A DNA stretch of 64,000 nt, from the NCBI GenBank assembly GCA_963829705.1, contig CAWHJN010000005.1, forward strand, positions 1,488,001-1,552,000, in the 5' to 3' direction. Positions 36,716 through 48,090 of the stretch are shown one piece after another. This DNA comes from CAWHJN01 sp963829705 (GTDB lineage Bacteria > Bacteroidota > Rhodothermia > Rhodothermales > BA12). The translations under genes were made by a program, and so were the position numbers. Positions within the stretch are counted from its first letter, which is position 1. The number at the start of each line of letters is the position of its first letter. The notes beneath the pieces were generated by a model. The model was given only the letters and a program-made list of their open reading frames with translations. It was not told the origin of the DNA and did not search any database.

Positions 36716-36819
36716 GGTGAGCGAGTAGGGGAGCGCCCGGCACGGACGTCAGGGTGCGGCTGTCAGCGTCTAAGGCGTGAACGGCGGTATGTTGGCGTCA
36801 CACTCGCTACTTACGTGTC

Positions 36820-37749
36820 ATGCTGCGCCTCCGCACCATCCTCCTCGCCCACGACCTGACGGCCACCGCCTCCGCCGCCACCACCTACGCGCTGCGCGTC
36901 GCCCGCAAAACCGGCGCGACGCTGCACGTCGTCTGCGCCGACACGCTCTACGGCAGTCCCCCCGCGCAGGGCGCGCACGCCGCCAGCGGCACGCGGGCAC
37001 CGGAGTCAGACCGGTGGCTCGAAGAGACGCTGGCGCTCGACACGTCTGGCGTCGAGACGCGGTACGCCTTCGTGCGCGGCCTCGCGCCCGCGCCAGTGCT
37101 GCTCGACTACGCCCGCGACAACGACATCGACCTCATCGTCACGGGCACGCGCGGGCGGCGGGGCGTGTCGCGGGTGCTCATCGGCAGCGTGGCCGAGGAG
37201 ATCGTGCGGCACGCGCCGTGCCCCGTCCTCACCGTGCGCCCGGGCGCGACCGCCGTGGCGAGCGTGTCGCGCATCCTCGTGCCCATCGACTTTTCCAGCC
37301 ACTCCGTGCGCGCGCTGCGCCATGCCCTCGCTGTCGCTGATATGTTCGGCGCGTCGCTGACGCTGCTGCACGCCGTGGAGAACCGGCTGCACCCGGCGTT
37401 CTACGGGGTGGCGCTTCAGTCGGCCTACGACGCCGACCCGTTCCTCGACGACAAGTCGATTGCCCAGATGAAGAAGGTGCTCGCCGAGGCCGGGGGCGAC
37501 GAAGACGCCGCCGAATTTGTGGTACGTGCGGGCGTTGCCCCAGGCGTCATCCTCGACGTGGCGCGCGAACACGAGGTGGACCTGATCGTGATGGGCACGC
37601 ACGGCCTGACGGGCATGGAGCGCTTTTTCATGGGCTCGGTGGCCGAGAAGGTCCTCCGCAACGCGCCGTGCCCGGTCTTCACGCTCAAGAGCTTCGGCAA
37701 GATGCTCGTCGACGCGCCGGAGGCCCCGGCGAGCGGCGCGTCCGCGTAG
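36820..37749 (+). CDS. Universal stress protein with two UspA domains
   Basis: 309 residues: UspA domain 1 (~1-148) and domain 2 (~149-300). Each ends in the ATP-binding G-x2-G-x9-G-(S/T) pattern, GTRGRRGVSRVLIGSVAE and GTHGLTGMERFFMGSVAE, followed by HAPCPVLTV and NAPCPVFTL. Tandem USPs bind nucleotide and support survival under stress or starvation; the exact target is unknown. Its own transcription unit, with 104 bp before it and after it. Confidence 0.92.
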   Translation: MLRLRTILLAHDLTATASAATTYALRVARKTGATLHVVCADTLYGSPPAQGAHAASGTRAPESDRWLEETLALDTSGVETRYAFVRGLAPAPVLLDYARDNDIDLIVTGTRGRRGVSRVLIGSVAEEIVRHAPCPVLTVRPGATAVASVSRILVPIDFSSHSVRALRHALAVADMFGASLTLLHAVENRLHPAFYGVALQSAYDADPFLDDKSIAQMKKVLAEAGGDEDAAEFVVRAGVAPGVILDVAREHEVDLIVMGTHGLTGMERFFMGSVAEKVLRNAPCPVFTLKSFGKMLVDAPEAPASGASA

Positions 37750-37853
37750 CCCTTTCTGTCAACACCGTGTCAAATCCCGGCCCGGAAGGGCACGGGCAGA
37801 ACCTCTTTTTGCTTGCCGGGTGAAGAAATCGCCCTTCCACCTCTCCGCTTTCC

Positions 37854-40589
37854 ATGTCCCAGAACCTCCGCCCTGATCCTTCCTACGACGTCTTCACCTC
37901 CAGCCGTGCCGGGCTCGATGCTATCTTCGCGCCGCAGCGCGTGGCGGTCATCGGCGCGACAGAGCGCCACGGGGCTGTCGGGCGGACGATTCTCTGGAAC
38001 CTCATCTCCAACCCCTTCGGCGGCACCGTTTATCCCGTCAACCCCACGCGCGACAGCGTCCTCGGCATCAAAGCCTACCCCAGCGTACGCGACCTGCCTG
38101 ACCAGATCGACCTCGCCGTCATCGTCACGCCCGCGCCGAAGGTGCCGGGCATCGTGCGCGAGTGCGCCGAGATGGGTGCGCGCGGCGCAATCATCATCTC
38201 GGCGGGCTTCAAGGAGGTCGGCGAGGAAGGCGTGCGGCTCGAAAAAGAGGTGATGGACGCCGCCCGCGATGCGCAGATGCGGATCATCGGGCCGAATTGC
38301 CTGGGTGTGATGCGGCCCACCAACGGCCTCAACGCCACCTTCGCCGGGGCGATGGCGCGGCCCGGCAGCGTCGCCTTCGTCTCTCAGAGCGGCGCATTGC
38401 TGACGGCCATCCTCGACTGGAGTTTTAGGGAAAACGTCGGCTTCTCCGCCTTCGTCTCCATCGGGTCGATGCTCGACGTGTCGTGGGGCGACCTCATCTA
38501 TTACCTCGGCGACGACCCGCGCACCGAGAGCATCGTGCTCTACATGGAGTCGATAGGCGACGCGCGCTCGTTCCTGTCGGCGGCGCGGGAGGTGGCGCTC
38601 AAAAAGCCCATCATCGTCATCAAAGCCGGGCGCACGGCACAGGCCGCCGCCGCCGCCGCCTCGCACACGGGCACGCTGGCAGGCTCCGACGACGTGCTCG
38701 ACGCCGCCTTCCGCCGCTCGGGCGTGCTGCGCGTGGACAGCATCGCCGACCTCTTTTACATGGCCGAGGTGCTGGGCAAGCAGCCGCGCCCGAAAGGCAA
38801 CCGCCTCACCATCCTCACCAACGCCGGGGGGCCGGGTGTGCTCGCTACCGACACGCTGGTGCAAGGCGGCGGCGAACTCACGCCGATCTCGGAGACGGCC
38901 ATGAAGCGCCTCGACGCCTTCCTGCCCTCCGCGTGGAGCCGCAACAACCCCGTGGACGTGCTGGGCGATGCCGACCCCGAGCGCTACGCCAAAGCCCTCG
39001 AAATCGCCGCCGAGGACGAAAACAGCGACGGCCTCCTCGTCGTGCTCACGCCGCAGGACATGACCGACCCCACGCAGACGGCGGAGAAGCTCAAGGCGTA
39101 CGCGCACTCGACGGGCAAGCCTGTGCTGGCCTCGTGGATGGGCGGTGCGAGCATCGAAGCGGGCGAGCGCATCCTGAACCAGGCGGGGATGCCCACCTTC
39201 GGCTATCCCGACACGGCGGCGCGCGTGTTCAACTACATGTGGAAGTACAACTACAACCTCAAGGGCATCTACGAGACGCCCACGCTCATCGACGACCCCG
39301 CGCACGAACCCGACCGTGCCGCGGCGGCGGCGCTGCTCGCAGGCATCCGCGCCGAGGGCCGCGACCTGCTCACCGAGCACGAGTCGAAGCAACTGCTTGC
39401 CTACTACCACATCCCCGTCACCCAGACGGTGCGCGCCACTACCGCCGACGACGCCGCGCGCGAGGCTACAGCGATGGGTTTCCCCGTCGTCGTCAAGCTC
39501 GATTCGCGCACCATCACGCACAAGGTGGACGTGGGCGGCGTGAAGCTCAACCTCCGCACGCCCGACGCCGTGCGATCGGCCTACGACGAGATCCGCGCGA
39601 GCCTCGAAAGCCTCGGCAAGCTCGACGCCTTCGACGGCGTGACCGTGCAGCCGATGGCGAAGCGCGGCGGGCTGGAAATCATCCTCGGTTCCAGCCTCGA
39701 CCCGCAGTTCGGGCCCGTCGTGCTGTTCGGCTCGGGCGGCTCGCTCGTCGAGGTCTACCGCGACCGCGCCCTCGGGCTGCCGCCGCTCAACACCACGCTG
39801 GCGCGGCGCATGATGGAGCACACGAAAATCTACCAGGCGCTCAAAGGCGTGCGCGGCCAGAAAGGCGTGGATATGGACGCGCTCGAAGCGCTCGTCGTCC
39901 GCTTCTCGCAGCTCGTCGCCGAGCAGCCGTTGGTGAAAGAACTCGACATCAACCCGCTGCTGGCGTCGCCGGAAGGCCTCGTGGCCCTCGACGGGCGCGT
40001 GGTGCTGCACGGCCCGGACGTTGACCTCGGCAGCCTGCCGCGCCTGGCGGTGCGCCCGTACCCGCGCCGGTACGTGCGGCCCTTCACGCTGCCGAGTGGG
40101 CGCGAGGTGCTCATCCGCCCCATCCGCCCCGAGGACGAGTCGCTCATCGTCAAATTCCACGAGGCGCTGTCGGAGGAGAGCGTGTACCTGCGCTACGCCC
40201 GCCTCATGCACGTTTCGCAGCGGACGGCGCACGAGCGCCTCGCGCAGATCTGCTACAACGATTACGACCGCGAGATCGCGCTGGTAGCCGAAGTGCAGGA
40301 CACCGTGGGGGACGAGCCCCAGATCGTCGCTATCGGGCGGCTTACCAAGAAGCTCGGCACCCGCGATGGCGAGTTCGCCATGCTCATCTACGACCCGCTC
40401 CAGCAGCAGGGGCTCGGCACGGAGATGCTTCGCCGACTGGTGGAGGTCGCCGAGCGTGAAGGGCTGGCGCGCATCGTGGCCGACGTGCTGCCCGAAAACC
40501 TCGCCATGCAGCGCGTAGCGCAGAAGCTGGGTTTCACCGTCGAAGGGGACCCGGCGAAAGGAATGCTGTGCGTGGTGAAGTATCTCTGA
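37854..40589 (+). CDS. ADP-forming acyl-CoA synthetase fused to a GNAT acetyltransferase (Pat/PatZ-like)
   Basis: 911 residues. In order: CoA-binding domain (~20-150, VAVIGATERHGAVGRTIL), succinyl-CoA-ligase-like domain with GPNCLGVM and the phospho-His motif ASHTGTLAGSD (~265-275), ATP-grasp domain (~500-720, VVVKLDSRTITHKVDVGGV), and C-terminal GNAT domain (~745-905, VLIRPIRPEDESLIVKFHEAL and a CoA-binding QQQGLGTEMLRRL). Homologues are protein lysine acetyltransferases (E. coli PatZ/YfiQ, Salmonella Pat) that modify acetyl-CoA synthetase; in those the ligase part is usually inactive. The phospho-His is retained here, so ATP-forming acetate production is also possible. Confidence 0.9.
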   Translation: MSQNLRPDPSYDVFTSSRAGLDAIFAPQRVAVIGATERHGAVGRTILWNLISNPFGGTVYPVNPTRDSVLGIKAYPSVRDLPDQIDLAVIVTPAPKVPGIVRECAEMGARGAIIISAGFKEVGEEGVRLEKEVMDAARDAQMRIIGPNCLGVMRPTNGLNATFAGAMARPGSVAFVSQSGALLTAILDWSFRENVGFSAFVSIGSMLDVSWGDLIYYLGDDPRTESIVLYMESIGDARSFLSAAREVALKKPIIVIKAGRTAQAAAAAASHTGTLAGSDDVLDAAFRRSGVLRVDSIADLFYMAEVLGKQPRPKGNRLTILTNAGGPGVLATDTLVQGGGELTPISETAMKRLDAFLPSAWSRNNPVDVLGDADPERYAKALEIAAEDENSDGLLVVLTPQDMTDPTQTAEKLKAYAHSTGKPVLASWMGGASIEAGERILNQAGMPTFGYPDTAARVFNYMWKYNYNLKGIYETPTLIDDPAHEPDRAAAAALLAGIRAEGRDLLTEHESKQLLAYYHIPVTQTVRATTADDAAREATAMGFPVVVKLDSRTITHKVDVGGVKLNLRTPDAVRSAYDEIRASLESLGKLDAFDGVTVQPMAKRGGLEIILGSSLDPQFGPVVLFGSGGSLVEVYRDRALGLPPLNTTLARRMMEHTKIYQALKGVRGQKGVDMDALEALVVRFSQLVAEQPLVKELDINPLLASPEGLVALDGRVVLHGPDVDLGSLPRLAVRPYPRRYVRPFTLPSGREVLIRPIRPEDESLIVKFHEALSEESVYLRYARLMHVSQRTAHERLAQICYNDYDREIALVAEVQDTVGDEPQIVAIGRLTKKLGTRDGEFAMLIYDPLQQQGLGTEMLRRLVEVAEREGLARIVADVLPENLAMQRVAQKLGFTVEGDPAKGMLCVVKYL

Positions 40590-40612
40590 CGGGAGGGCGC
40601 AGGGTGCTCTAA

Positions 40613-40657
40613 AGGTTGGAGGAAAGACCTCATTCTCTTACCTCCAATTTCCAACCT
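40613..40657. repeat. Inverted repeat in the gap before the TerB-like gene
   Basis: AGGTTGGA (40613-40620) is the inverse of TCCAACCT (40650-40657), and TTGGAGG (40616-40622) is the inverse of CCTCCAA (40641-40647). Purine-rich left arm, pyrimidine-rich right arm up to the ATG at 40698, as in the other members. It could also stop transcription after the CoA-ligase gene. Confidence 0.45.
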
Positions 40658-40697
40658 GCACACTACCTTTCCTGTCCCACCACACCCGCCTTCCCTG

Positions 40698-41504
40698 ATG
40701 TCCGAGGCACATGGTTCTGCTGCTCGTCCGCAGGGCGAGCGCACCACGCTGTACGAATTCGCCTTGCTCGCGCTCGCACTCGCGCACGGCACCGACGACC
40801 ACCTAAGCGCTTTTGAGTTGGAGTCGCTGGCGGATCGCCTGTACCTCCACCACATGGGCTGGAGCCGGGAGGAGGTGCAGAGTGTGGTGCAGGACGCGCT
40901 GCACACCTACACCGCCTCGCCCGACCGTTGGGAGCGGGCGCGGCAGGCCGGGTTGCTGCTCGCCCACGCGCTCGATGCCGACGCGCGGGAGCAGGCGCTC
41001 AACGACCTCCTCCTCATCGCGCGCGCCGATGGCGTGGTGCTCGAAAGCGAACGGCAGTTCGTCGCCAAGATCGCCGCGTTCTGGAACGCCACGTCCGCCA
41101 ACCTGCCCGGTGGCTGGACGCTCCTGCACGACCTCGCCTACCTCTACCTCGCGCTCGCCCTCGGGGCCGACGACGACCTCTCGGGCGATGAACTCGCGCG
41201 CATCCGCCACGCCATCGCGTCCGGTCCGCTCGCTCCGCCCGACCCCGGCGCCGTGGGCGTGATCGTGCGCGAGGCTCTCCAGTTTTACACCACCCACAGC
41301 GAGCCGTCCACGCGGGAATCCGTCGCGGCGCGGCTCGGCGAAGCGCTCGGTGAAGCGCAGCGACAGGCCGTGCTCGCCAGCCTCGTCGAACTCGCCAACG
41401 CCGACGACCGCTTTCTCGACGCCGAGGAAGACCTGCTCAACGGCCTGGCGATGGCGTGGGACGTGGACCCCGGTGCGCTCTTCGATCCGCCCGCGCTCGA
41501 CTGA
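40698..41504 (+). CDS. Tandem TerB-like (tellurite resistance B-like) protein
   Basis: 268 residues with a repeated helical pattern. The two halves share LYEFALLALALAHGTDDHLSAFELE and LHDLAYLYLALALGADDDLSGDELA, then LLLIARADGVVLESERQFV and LVELANADDRFLDAEEDLL. Each is a TerB-type metal-binding helix bundle with acidic D-x-D positions. The family is linked to stress and membrane-associated processes, not only tellurite. No Ter operon neighbours. Cytosolic, very acidic. Confidence 0.75.
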   Translation: MSEAHGSAARPQGERTTLYEFALLALALAHGTDDHLSAFELESLADRLYLHHMGWSREEVQSVVQDALHTYTASPDRWERARQAGLLLAHALDADAREQALNDLLLIARADGVVLESERQFVAKIAAFWNATSANLPGGWTLLHDLAYLYLALALGADDDLSGDELARIRHAIASGPLAPPDPGAVGVIVREALQFYTTHSEPSTRESVAARLGEALGEAQRQAVLASLVELANADDRFLDAEEDLLNGLAMAWDVDPGALFDPPALD

Positions 41505-41592
41505 CGACGAAGCCAGGAGAATAAAAACCTGCGCCTGTTAAGAGCGGCGCGGCGTGTCCGATCACGTAGGGTAAAGTCCCCTACCTCATCGG

Positions 41593-42642
41593 ATGCGATA
41601 CTTCATCGGCCTGCTGGGCCTCCTGTGCGCCACGACCACGATGGCGCAAACGTCCGACTCGACGGACGCGATCGAAAGGCGCGTCGCGGCGCTGGAAGCG
41701 GCGGCTTCGCGTGTGCGCTTTTCTGGCACGTTCTACTCGGCCTATGGCTACAAAACGACGCCCACGGGAAAGGCGGCGCACGCCAGTGCCTTCACCCTCG
41801 ACCGGTGGTTTTTGACGGCGCAGGCTCGCCTGAACGAACACATCAGTTTCACCGGCACGACAGACATCCGGCCTGCTCTCGCAGATGCCAAGCACGGGCA
41901 CGCCGTCATAGTGGCCTATGCCTATGCGGACTGGGCCGTCCGCCCGCGCCTCTCGTTGCAGGCGGGCATGGTACACGGAGGATGGGTCACACAGGTGAGC
42001 AAGCTGTGGGGCTACCGGGGCATCGCGCGCGTGCTGGCGGACGAGGAGAAGATGCTTTCCGTAGCCGTCGTCGGCGCTTCGGCGACGTACGCTTTTCCGG
42101 GGAAACGGGGCGTGGCAGGCATTGTGCTGCACAACGGGCAGACGCGCCGCGCCGAAAGCGACGTCTTCAAAGAAGCGAGCGCGTACGTCTTCGGACGTCC
42201 GATGGACGGTTGGCCGGTCGTGGCAGGCGCGCAGTTCTCGCACTCAGACGCGCCGGGAAGCGCCGGTCTCGATCGGTGGGGTGGGCTTGCCGGGCTTCAA
42301 GGCACCCGCGGCATGCTGGCGTTTAACTACGAAGCCTTCCGCACCGCAGGCACGACGACGCAGGGGTATGGATTGCTGTCGAGGGTCGTGCTCGGGAAAA
42401 TCGAAAGACTCGGCACTGTCTCGTTCGTGGGCCTCGCCGACGTCTACGACCCCGACACCGACGCCGCCGACGACGAGCGTCTCCGCACCGTCACCGGCCT
42501 CGCGCTGAGTTTCGCGCCCGGCTTCAACGTCTCGCTCGACTACCAGCGCTTCCACACGCCGACCGATGTCTTTGCTACGTACGACGGCGCGCTCACCGAT
42601 ACCGACGCCACGCTTTTCGTGCACGTCTTCCTGAACTACTGA
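41593..42642 (+). CDS. Outer-membrane porin-like beta-barrel protein
   Basis: 349 residues. Signal peptide 1-19 (LLGLLCATTTMAQ), a short coiled stretch (TDAIERRVAALEAAASRV, 24-41) typical of trimeric-porin leaders, then alternating hydrophobic strands ending in aromatic Y (FVHVFLNY), consistent with a barrel inserted by BAM. No catalytic motif. Likely a general or substrate-specific porin; substrate unknown. It precedes the chemoreceptor gene by 40 bp in the same direction. Confidence 0.65.
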   Translation: MRYFIGLLGLLCATTTMAQTSDSTDAIERRVAALEAAASRVRFSGTFYSAYGYKTTPTGKAAHASAFTLDRWFLTAQARLNEHISFTGTTDIRPALADAKHGHAVIVAYAYADWAVRPRLSLQAGMVHGGWVTQVSKLWGYRGIARVLADEEKMLSVAVVGASATYAFPGKRGVAGIVLHNGQTRRAESDVFKEASAYVFGRPMDGWPVVAGAQFSHSDAPGSAGLDRWGGLAGLQGTRGMLAFNYEAFRTAGTTTQGYGLLSRVVLGKIERLGTVSFVGLADVYDPDTDAADDERLRTVTGLALSFAPGFNVSLDYQRFHTPTDVFATYDGALTDTDATLFVHVFLNY

Positions 42643-42682
42643 TCTTCCGCGCCGACGCGCGCACAGCTACCGGACCGACGAA

Positions 42683-44978
42683 ATGAAAGTCTTTCCCGCC
42701 TTGCAGGCCCGCTTCCAGCAAGCGCCCATTCGTAAAAAGTTGTCGCTTCTCGTCGGCATCGTGCTGGTGTCTGCCGTGGGCACGTTGTCTGTCACGTCCA
42801 TCTGGAGCCAGTGGCGCACCAATGAGCACGAGGTCGAAGCGCTGATGCAGCAGAGCGCCGCCGACCTGCTGGCGCAGGTATCGAGCCGCGTCGAACAGAG
42901 CGTGAAGACGCTGCAGACGCTGGCACTCTCCGACGGACTCCTCGCAGAGGCCACCGGCGAAGACGACGCCGTTTTGCAGGCGCTCGATGCCGCCTGGCAG
43001 GCCGATGCTCCCGAGGCCGAAGCACGGGTGACCGAGGTGCAGGCCAGCCCGGTGACCGAGACGCTGACGCGGTTCAAGGAGGCCTTCCCCGAGTTCGTCG
43101 AGGTGTTCACCACCGATGCGCGCGGCTACAACACCGCGATGACGGGCCGCACAGGCGATTATTACCAGGCCGACGAGGCGTGGTGGACCGAAGCAGCCGG
43201 CCTGGCGCGCGGCGAGTATTACGTCAGCAGTGTCAGCTACGACGAGTCGGCCAAGGAGTACGCGCTCAACATCGCCATGCCGCTGTTCGATGCTTCCGGG
43301 GCGCACGTGGGCGTCCTGCGCGGCACAGCCAACGTTTCGGACGTCCTGGCGCTGCTGCCGGCGCGGCGCGTGGGCAAAGAAGGGCGGGCGGCGCTGCTCA
43401 GCGCAGACGGCACCGTCCTGTTCTCGCACCTGCCCGACCAGATTCTCAAGCCTGCTCCCGAGGCGTTGCGCGCGGCGCAGGCGGCGGGCAGCGGGTTCTA
43501 CCAGACCGTCGACTTCGATGGCGATCCGGCGTATGTGACGCTGGGTGCGGGTACGGAAGGCATCGGCAAAAAACTTGGCTGGTGGATCGTGCTCGCCCAG
43601 AAGCGATCCGAGATCACCGCCGCCCTGCTGGGCCTGCTGGCGCAGAGCCTGTTCGTCGGCCTCATCGTGTTCGGCGTGATGCTGTACGTCGGCGCACGGA
43701 TCGGGCGGTTGATTGCCCGGCCCCTGCACGACCTTTCCGACGGCGCACAGCGCGTGGCTGACGGCGACCTGAGCGTACAGGTGGATGTGCAGGCAAAAGA
43801 CGAAATCGGGGCCCTCGGCGGCGTCTTCAATCAGATGGTGGTGCGCGTGCGGACGACGCTCGATGAGGTCGAGGCGGAGCGTGCCGCTGCCGAGCAGGCG
43901 CGGAACGTCGCCGACGATCAGCGCGCCGTCCTGGCCAGACAGGTGGAAGTCATGCTGGGCGCGATGACGCAGTTCGCAGCAGGGCAACCTGACGGTGCGG
44001 CTGCCCGAAGATGTGGACGGAGACGTGGGGCGCCTCTACAACGGCTTCAACCGGGCAGTGCACGCACTCGAAGACGCGCTGCTCCAGGTCAGCGACACCG
44101 CCAGGAACGTCGTCGGCTCCACCTCGGCTATCCAGGGAGCCACGCGCCATCTGTCAGCAGGTTTTCAGGAACAGGCTTCCCAATCCTACGAAGTGGCGGC
44201 AGCCATCGAGGAGATGACGACGACGCTGAACCACAGCGCGGCCAACGCATCGCGGACGGCCGAACTGGCCGAGATCGGGCGCGAGGCCGTGCAGGAAGGC
44301 CAGCAAACGATGACCGAAACACTCACGCGCATTCAGGAAACCGCGACGGTGTTCGAAGGCACGTCGGAACGCGTCGCCAGCCTCGGAGACGCCAGCAGGA
44401 AAATCGGCGATGTCGTCGGCGTCATCTCGGACATCGCCGAGCAGACGAACCTGCTCGCGCTCAACGCCACCATAGAAGCGGCGCGGGCCGGAGAACAAGG
44501 GCGCGGATTTGCCGTCGTTGCAGACGAAGTGCGCAAACTGGCCGACCGCACCGCGCACTCCACCGACCAGATTGCGGCCATGATTCACGTCGTGCAGCGC
44601 GAAACGGAAAAGGTCATCGAATCCATGTCCGAAGGGCGTGATAAGATGGAATCCGGCCTCGGGCTGGCGCGGCAGGCCGATGCCACGTTTGTACGTATCC
44701 TGGGCAGCATGATGGAAACCACGGAGATGACGCAGCAGATTGCGGTCGCCAACGAGGAGCAGGAGGTCACCAGCCGGCAGATCGCCGAGGCGACGAGCAT
44801 CATCTCGACGGCATCGGGCACCGCAGTGTCTGAGGTCGCCCGCATCTCCGGTTCCACCGACGCCCTCAGCGGCCTCGCGCAGCAGTTGGAAACTCTGCTC
44901 GCAGACTTCGAACTGTCATCCGCGCTGGTGCGCACCGGCGACGGGATGAGGGCCGCAGAACCCGTCTTCTCCACCTGA
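42683..44978 (+). pseudogene. Methyl-accepting chemotaxis protein, frameshifted at 43982-43984
   Basis: The first ~433 codons encode a transmembrane helix (LSLLVGIVLVSAVGTLSV), a periplasmic dCache-type ligand domain, a second helix (LFVGLIVFGVMLYVGARIG) and HAMP (RPLHDLSDGAQRVADGDLSVQV). The frame then breaks at GGG (43982-43984). With one G removed, GAMTQFAAG runs on into NLTVRLPEDVDGDVGRLYNGF and the complete signalling domain: AEQTNLLALNATIEAARAGEQGRGFAVVADEVRKLA (CheA/CheW tip). The corrected protein is 764 residues. No other chemotaxis gene is in the window. Real frameshift or consensus error cannot be separated here. Confidence 0.85.
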
Positions 44979-45009
44979 CACGCAGACGACCAAGCGGCAT
45001 CCGCCCTTC

Positions 45010-45804
45010 TCAGAAGCGATACGATGCCCCCAGCCCGAACAGGAGGTCGTTCGACGCCTCATTCAGCCCGGCGTCGAACGAGGCGTCGAGTTGAAACTGC
45101 GGCGAGACGAGCAGCAGGATGCCGGCACCGGCAAACGCGCCGTTGTCGCCGGGATTAAACGTGTACGCGCCTTCGACGTAGCCCGAAATCTGGGACGAAA
45201 ACGGGTAGCCGACCGACCCGATCACCGCGCCCGAAAGCGTATCTGAGAGGTCGTTGATCGTCCCGCTTCCGATAAGGGTGCCGCCAAGCGCGACGCCGTT
45301 CGCCAGCATGTGGCCGAGTGCGAGGGTCAGCGCCGCTGCCGGGTCGAACGAATCCTCTGTCGAGACGAGGACTTCGGGCACAAGGGCGGCCTGCACCGAG
45401 GCGGCCGCGTCTGTAAGGCCAAATTTGGCTCCGAACGAAACCGCGTCGAAGCCCACTTCGCCATGCGAATCCGAGTCTACGCCGTCGCCGCTCACCGACA
45501 TGGCGTTGTAAAGCGACGTGGACGCGCGCAGTTCGATGCGCTCCGCCACGCCCACGCGCAGCAGCACCGGGAAAGAGTACGAGGTGAACGAGGCTTCGCC
45601 TTTGCTGACAAACGAATCGGTCGGTTCGTTGAAGAAAAACGACTCGAACGTGTTGCGGCTGACCTGCGGCACGCCCGCCTCGATCTGCACCACCGACGCG
45701 CCGACGGTGGAGGTGCCGGTACCCAGACCGGGCCGGTCGGTCGAAATCTGCGCGTGCACGGCCAGTGGGAAGAGAAAAAGCGAGAGGGCAAGGAGGCGTT
45801 TCAT
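45010..45804 (-). CDS. Outer-membrane beta-barrel protein (phenol-degradation MetA/transporter-like family)
   Basis: 264 residues from the ATG at 45804, chosen because a signal peptide follows (LLALSLFLFPLAVHA). Mature protein starts with ISTDRPGLGTGTSTV, the signature of the MetA-like transporter family of barrels in Bacteroidota, and ends in an aromatic strand (LLFGLGASYRF). Its role is unknown; the family is often annotated as transporter. It is convergent with the chemoreceptor (31-bp gap). Reading minus, TATCTTCG at 45847-45854 may be a -7 box. Confidence 0.72.
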   Translation of the reverse strand: MKRLLALSLFLFPLAVHAQISTDRPGLGTGTSTVGASVVQIEAGVPQVSRNTFESFFFNEPTDSFVSKGEASFTSYSFPVLLRVGVAERIELRASTSLYNAMSVSGDGVDSDSHGEVGFDAVSFGAKFGLTDAAASVQAALVPEVLVSTEDSFDPAAALTLALGHMLANGVALGGTLIGSGTINDLSDTLSGAVIGSVGYPFSSQISGYVEGAYTFNPGDNGAFAGAGILLLVSPQFQLDASFDAGLNEASNDLLFGLGASYRF

Positions 45805-45874
45805 GGCGAGGAGAGGGAGGAAGAGGTGAAGCAAAAGCGCCGCGAAGATAAACCTCGCAGAGCGCCCAGACGCG

Positions 45875-45912
45875 AAAAGCCTCCGAGATCCCGAAAGACC
45901 CCGGAGGCTTTT
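45875..45912 (-). terminator. Rho-independent terminator of the groES-groEL operon
   Basis: AAAAGCCTCCG (45875-45885) pairs exactly with CGGAGGCTTTT (45902-45912) over a 16-nt loop. The stem ends in T runs on both strands, so it can stop transcription both ways. It follows the groEL stop by 27 bp. Confidence 0.85.
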
Positions 45913-45938
45913 GTGTTTACGCGACAGCGCTGGAGTTT

Positions 45939-47570
<1,632 letters not shown>

Positions 47571-47622
47571 TTCTGGTATCTAAATAAAGTTCGTGGGTAA
47601 AAGAGGAGCGGTACGCCCGGTG

Positions 47623-47910
47623 TCAGTTGATGACGCCGAGGATGTCGCTCTCACGCATGATCATGACGTCGTTGCCGTCGAGCGTGATCTCGGTGCCGGC
47701 ATACTTGCCGTAGAGCACCTTGTCGCCGGCCTTGACGGTCATGTCGACCTTGGTGCCGTTTTCGACTTTGCCCGGCCCAACGGCGATGACTTCGCCGCGC
47801 TGCGGCTTCTCTTTCGCAGTGTCGGGGATGAACAGGCCGCTGGAGGTTTTTTCCTCGGCGGCTTCCGGTTTGACGACCACGCGGTCGCCCAGGGGTGTGA
47901 TGCTTGCCAT
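47623..47910 (-). CDS. groS: 10-kDa co-chaperonin GroES
   Basis: 95 residues from the ATG at 47910; an upstream open frame to 48021 crosses the CIRCE operator and is not coding. Family sequence throughout: ITPLGDRVVVKPEAAEEKTSSGLFIPDTAKEKPQRGEVIAVGPGK and the mobile loop, ending KYAGTEITLDGNDVMIMRESDILGVI. Caps the GroEL ring. Confidence 0.97.
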   Translation of the reverse strand: MASITPLGDRVVVKPEAAEEKTSSGLFIPDTAKEKPQRGEVIAVGPGKVENGTKVDMTVKAGDKVLYGKYAGTEITLDGNDVMIMRESDILGVIN

Positions 47911-47942
47911 TGAGGTCAAACAGAGGTTTAATGAGTGGGGTG

Positions 47943-47993
47943 CAAAGGTACGGGCGAGCGGCGTTGTTAGCACTCTCCCCGAATGAGTGCTAA
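47943..47993 (-). promoter_or_regulatory. CIRCE operator (HrcA site) and -7 box of the groES-groEL promoter
   Basis: TTAGCACTC (47967-47975), 9-nt spacer, GAGTGCTAA (47985-47993): a perfect CIRCE element, the HrcA repressor site. On the minus strand TACCTTTG (47950-47943) matches the Bacteroidota -7 consensus TAnnTTTG. No clear TTG -33 element; the operator covers that position. HrcA should be encoded elsewhere in the genome. Confidence 0.93.
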
Positions 47994-48090
47994 AACAGGC
48001 CGGGCCGCGCCCCTGTTCCACGGATGCCGTGTGGATCTCGCCGAGAACGGAGCCTTCGCATTATCTTAAAAGAGCCCTGCCGTTCTGCCC

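Noticed and set aside
37770..40232. 820-codon open frame on the minus strand
   Set aside because: Antisense to the CoA ligase/GNAT gene; no start context or motif.
40698..41504. Tellurite-resistance operon
   Set aside because: Only TerB-like domains are present; no terC, terD or terZ neighbours.
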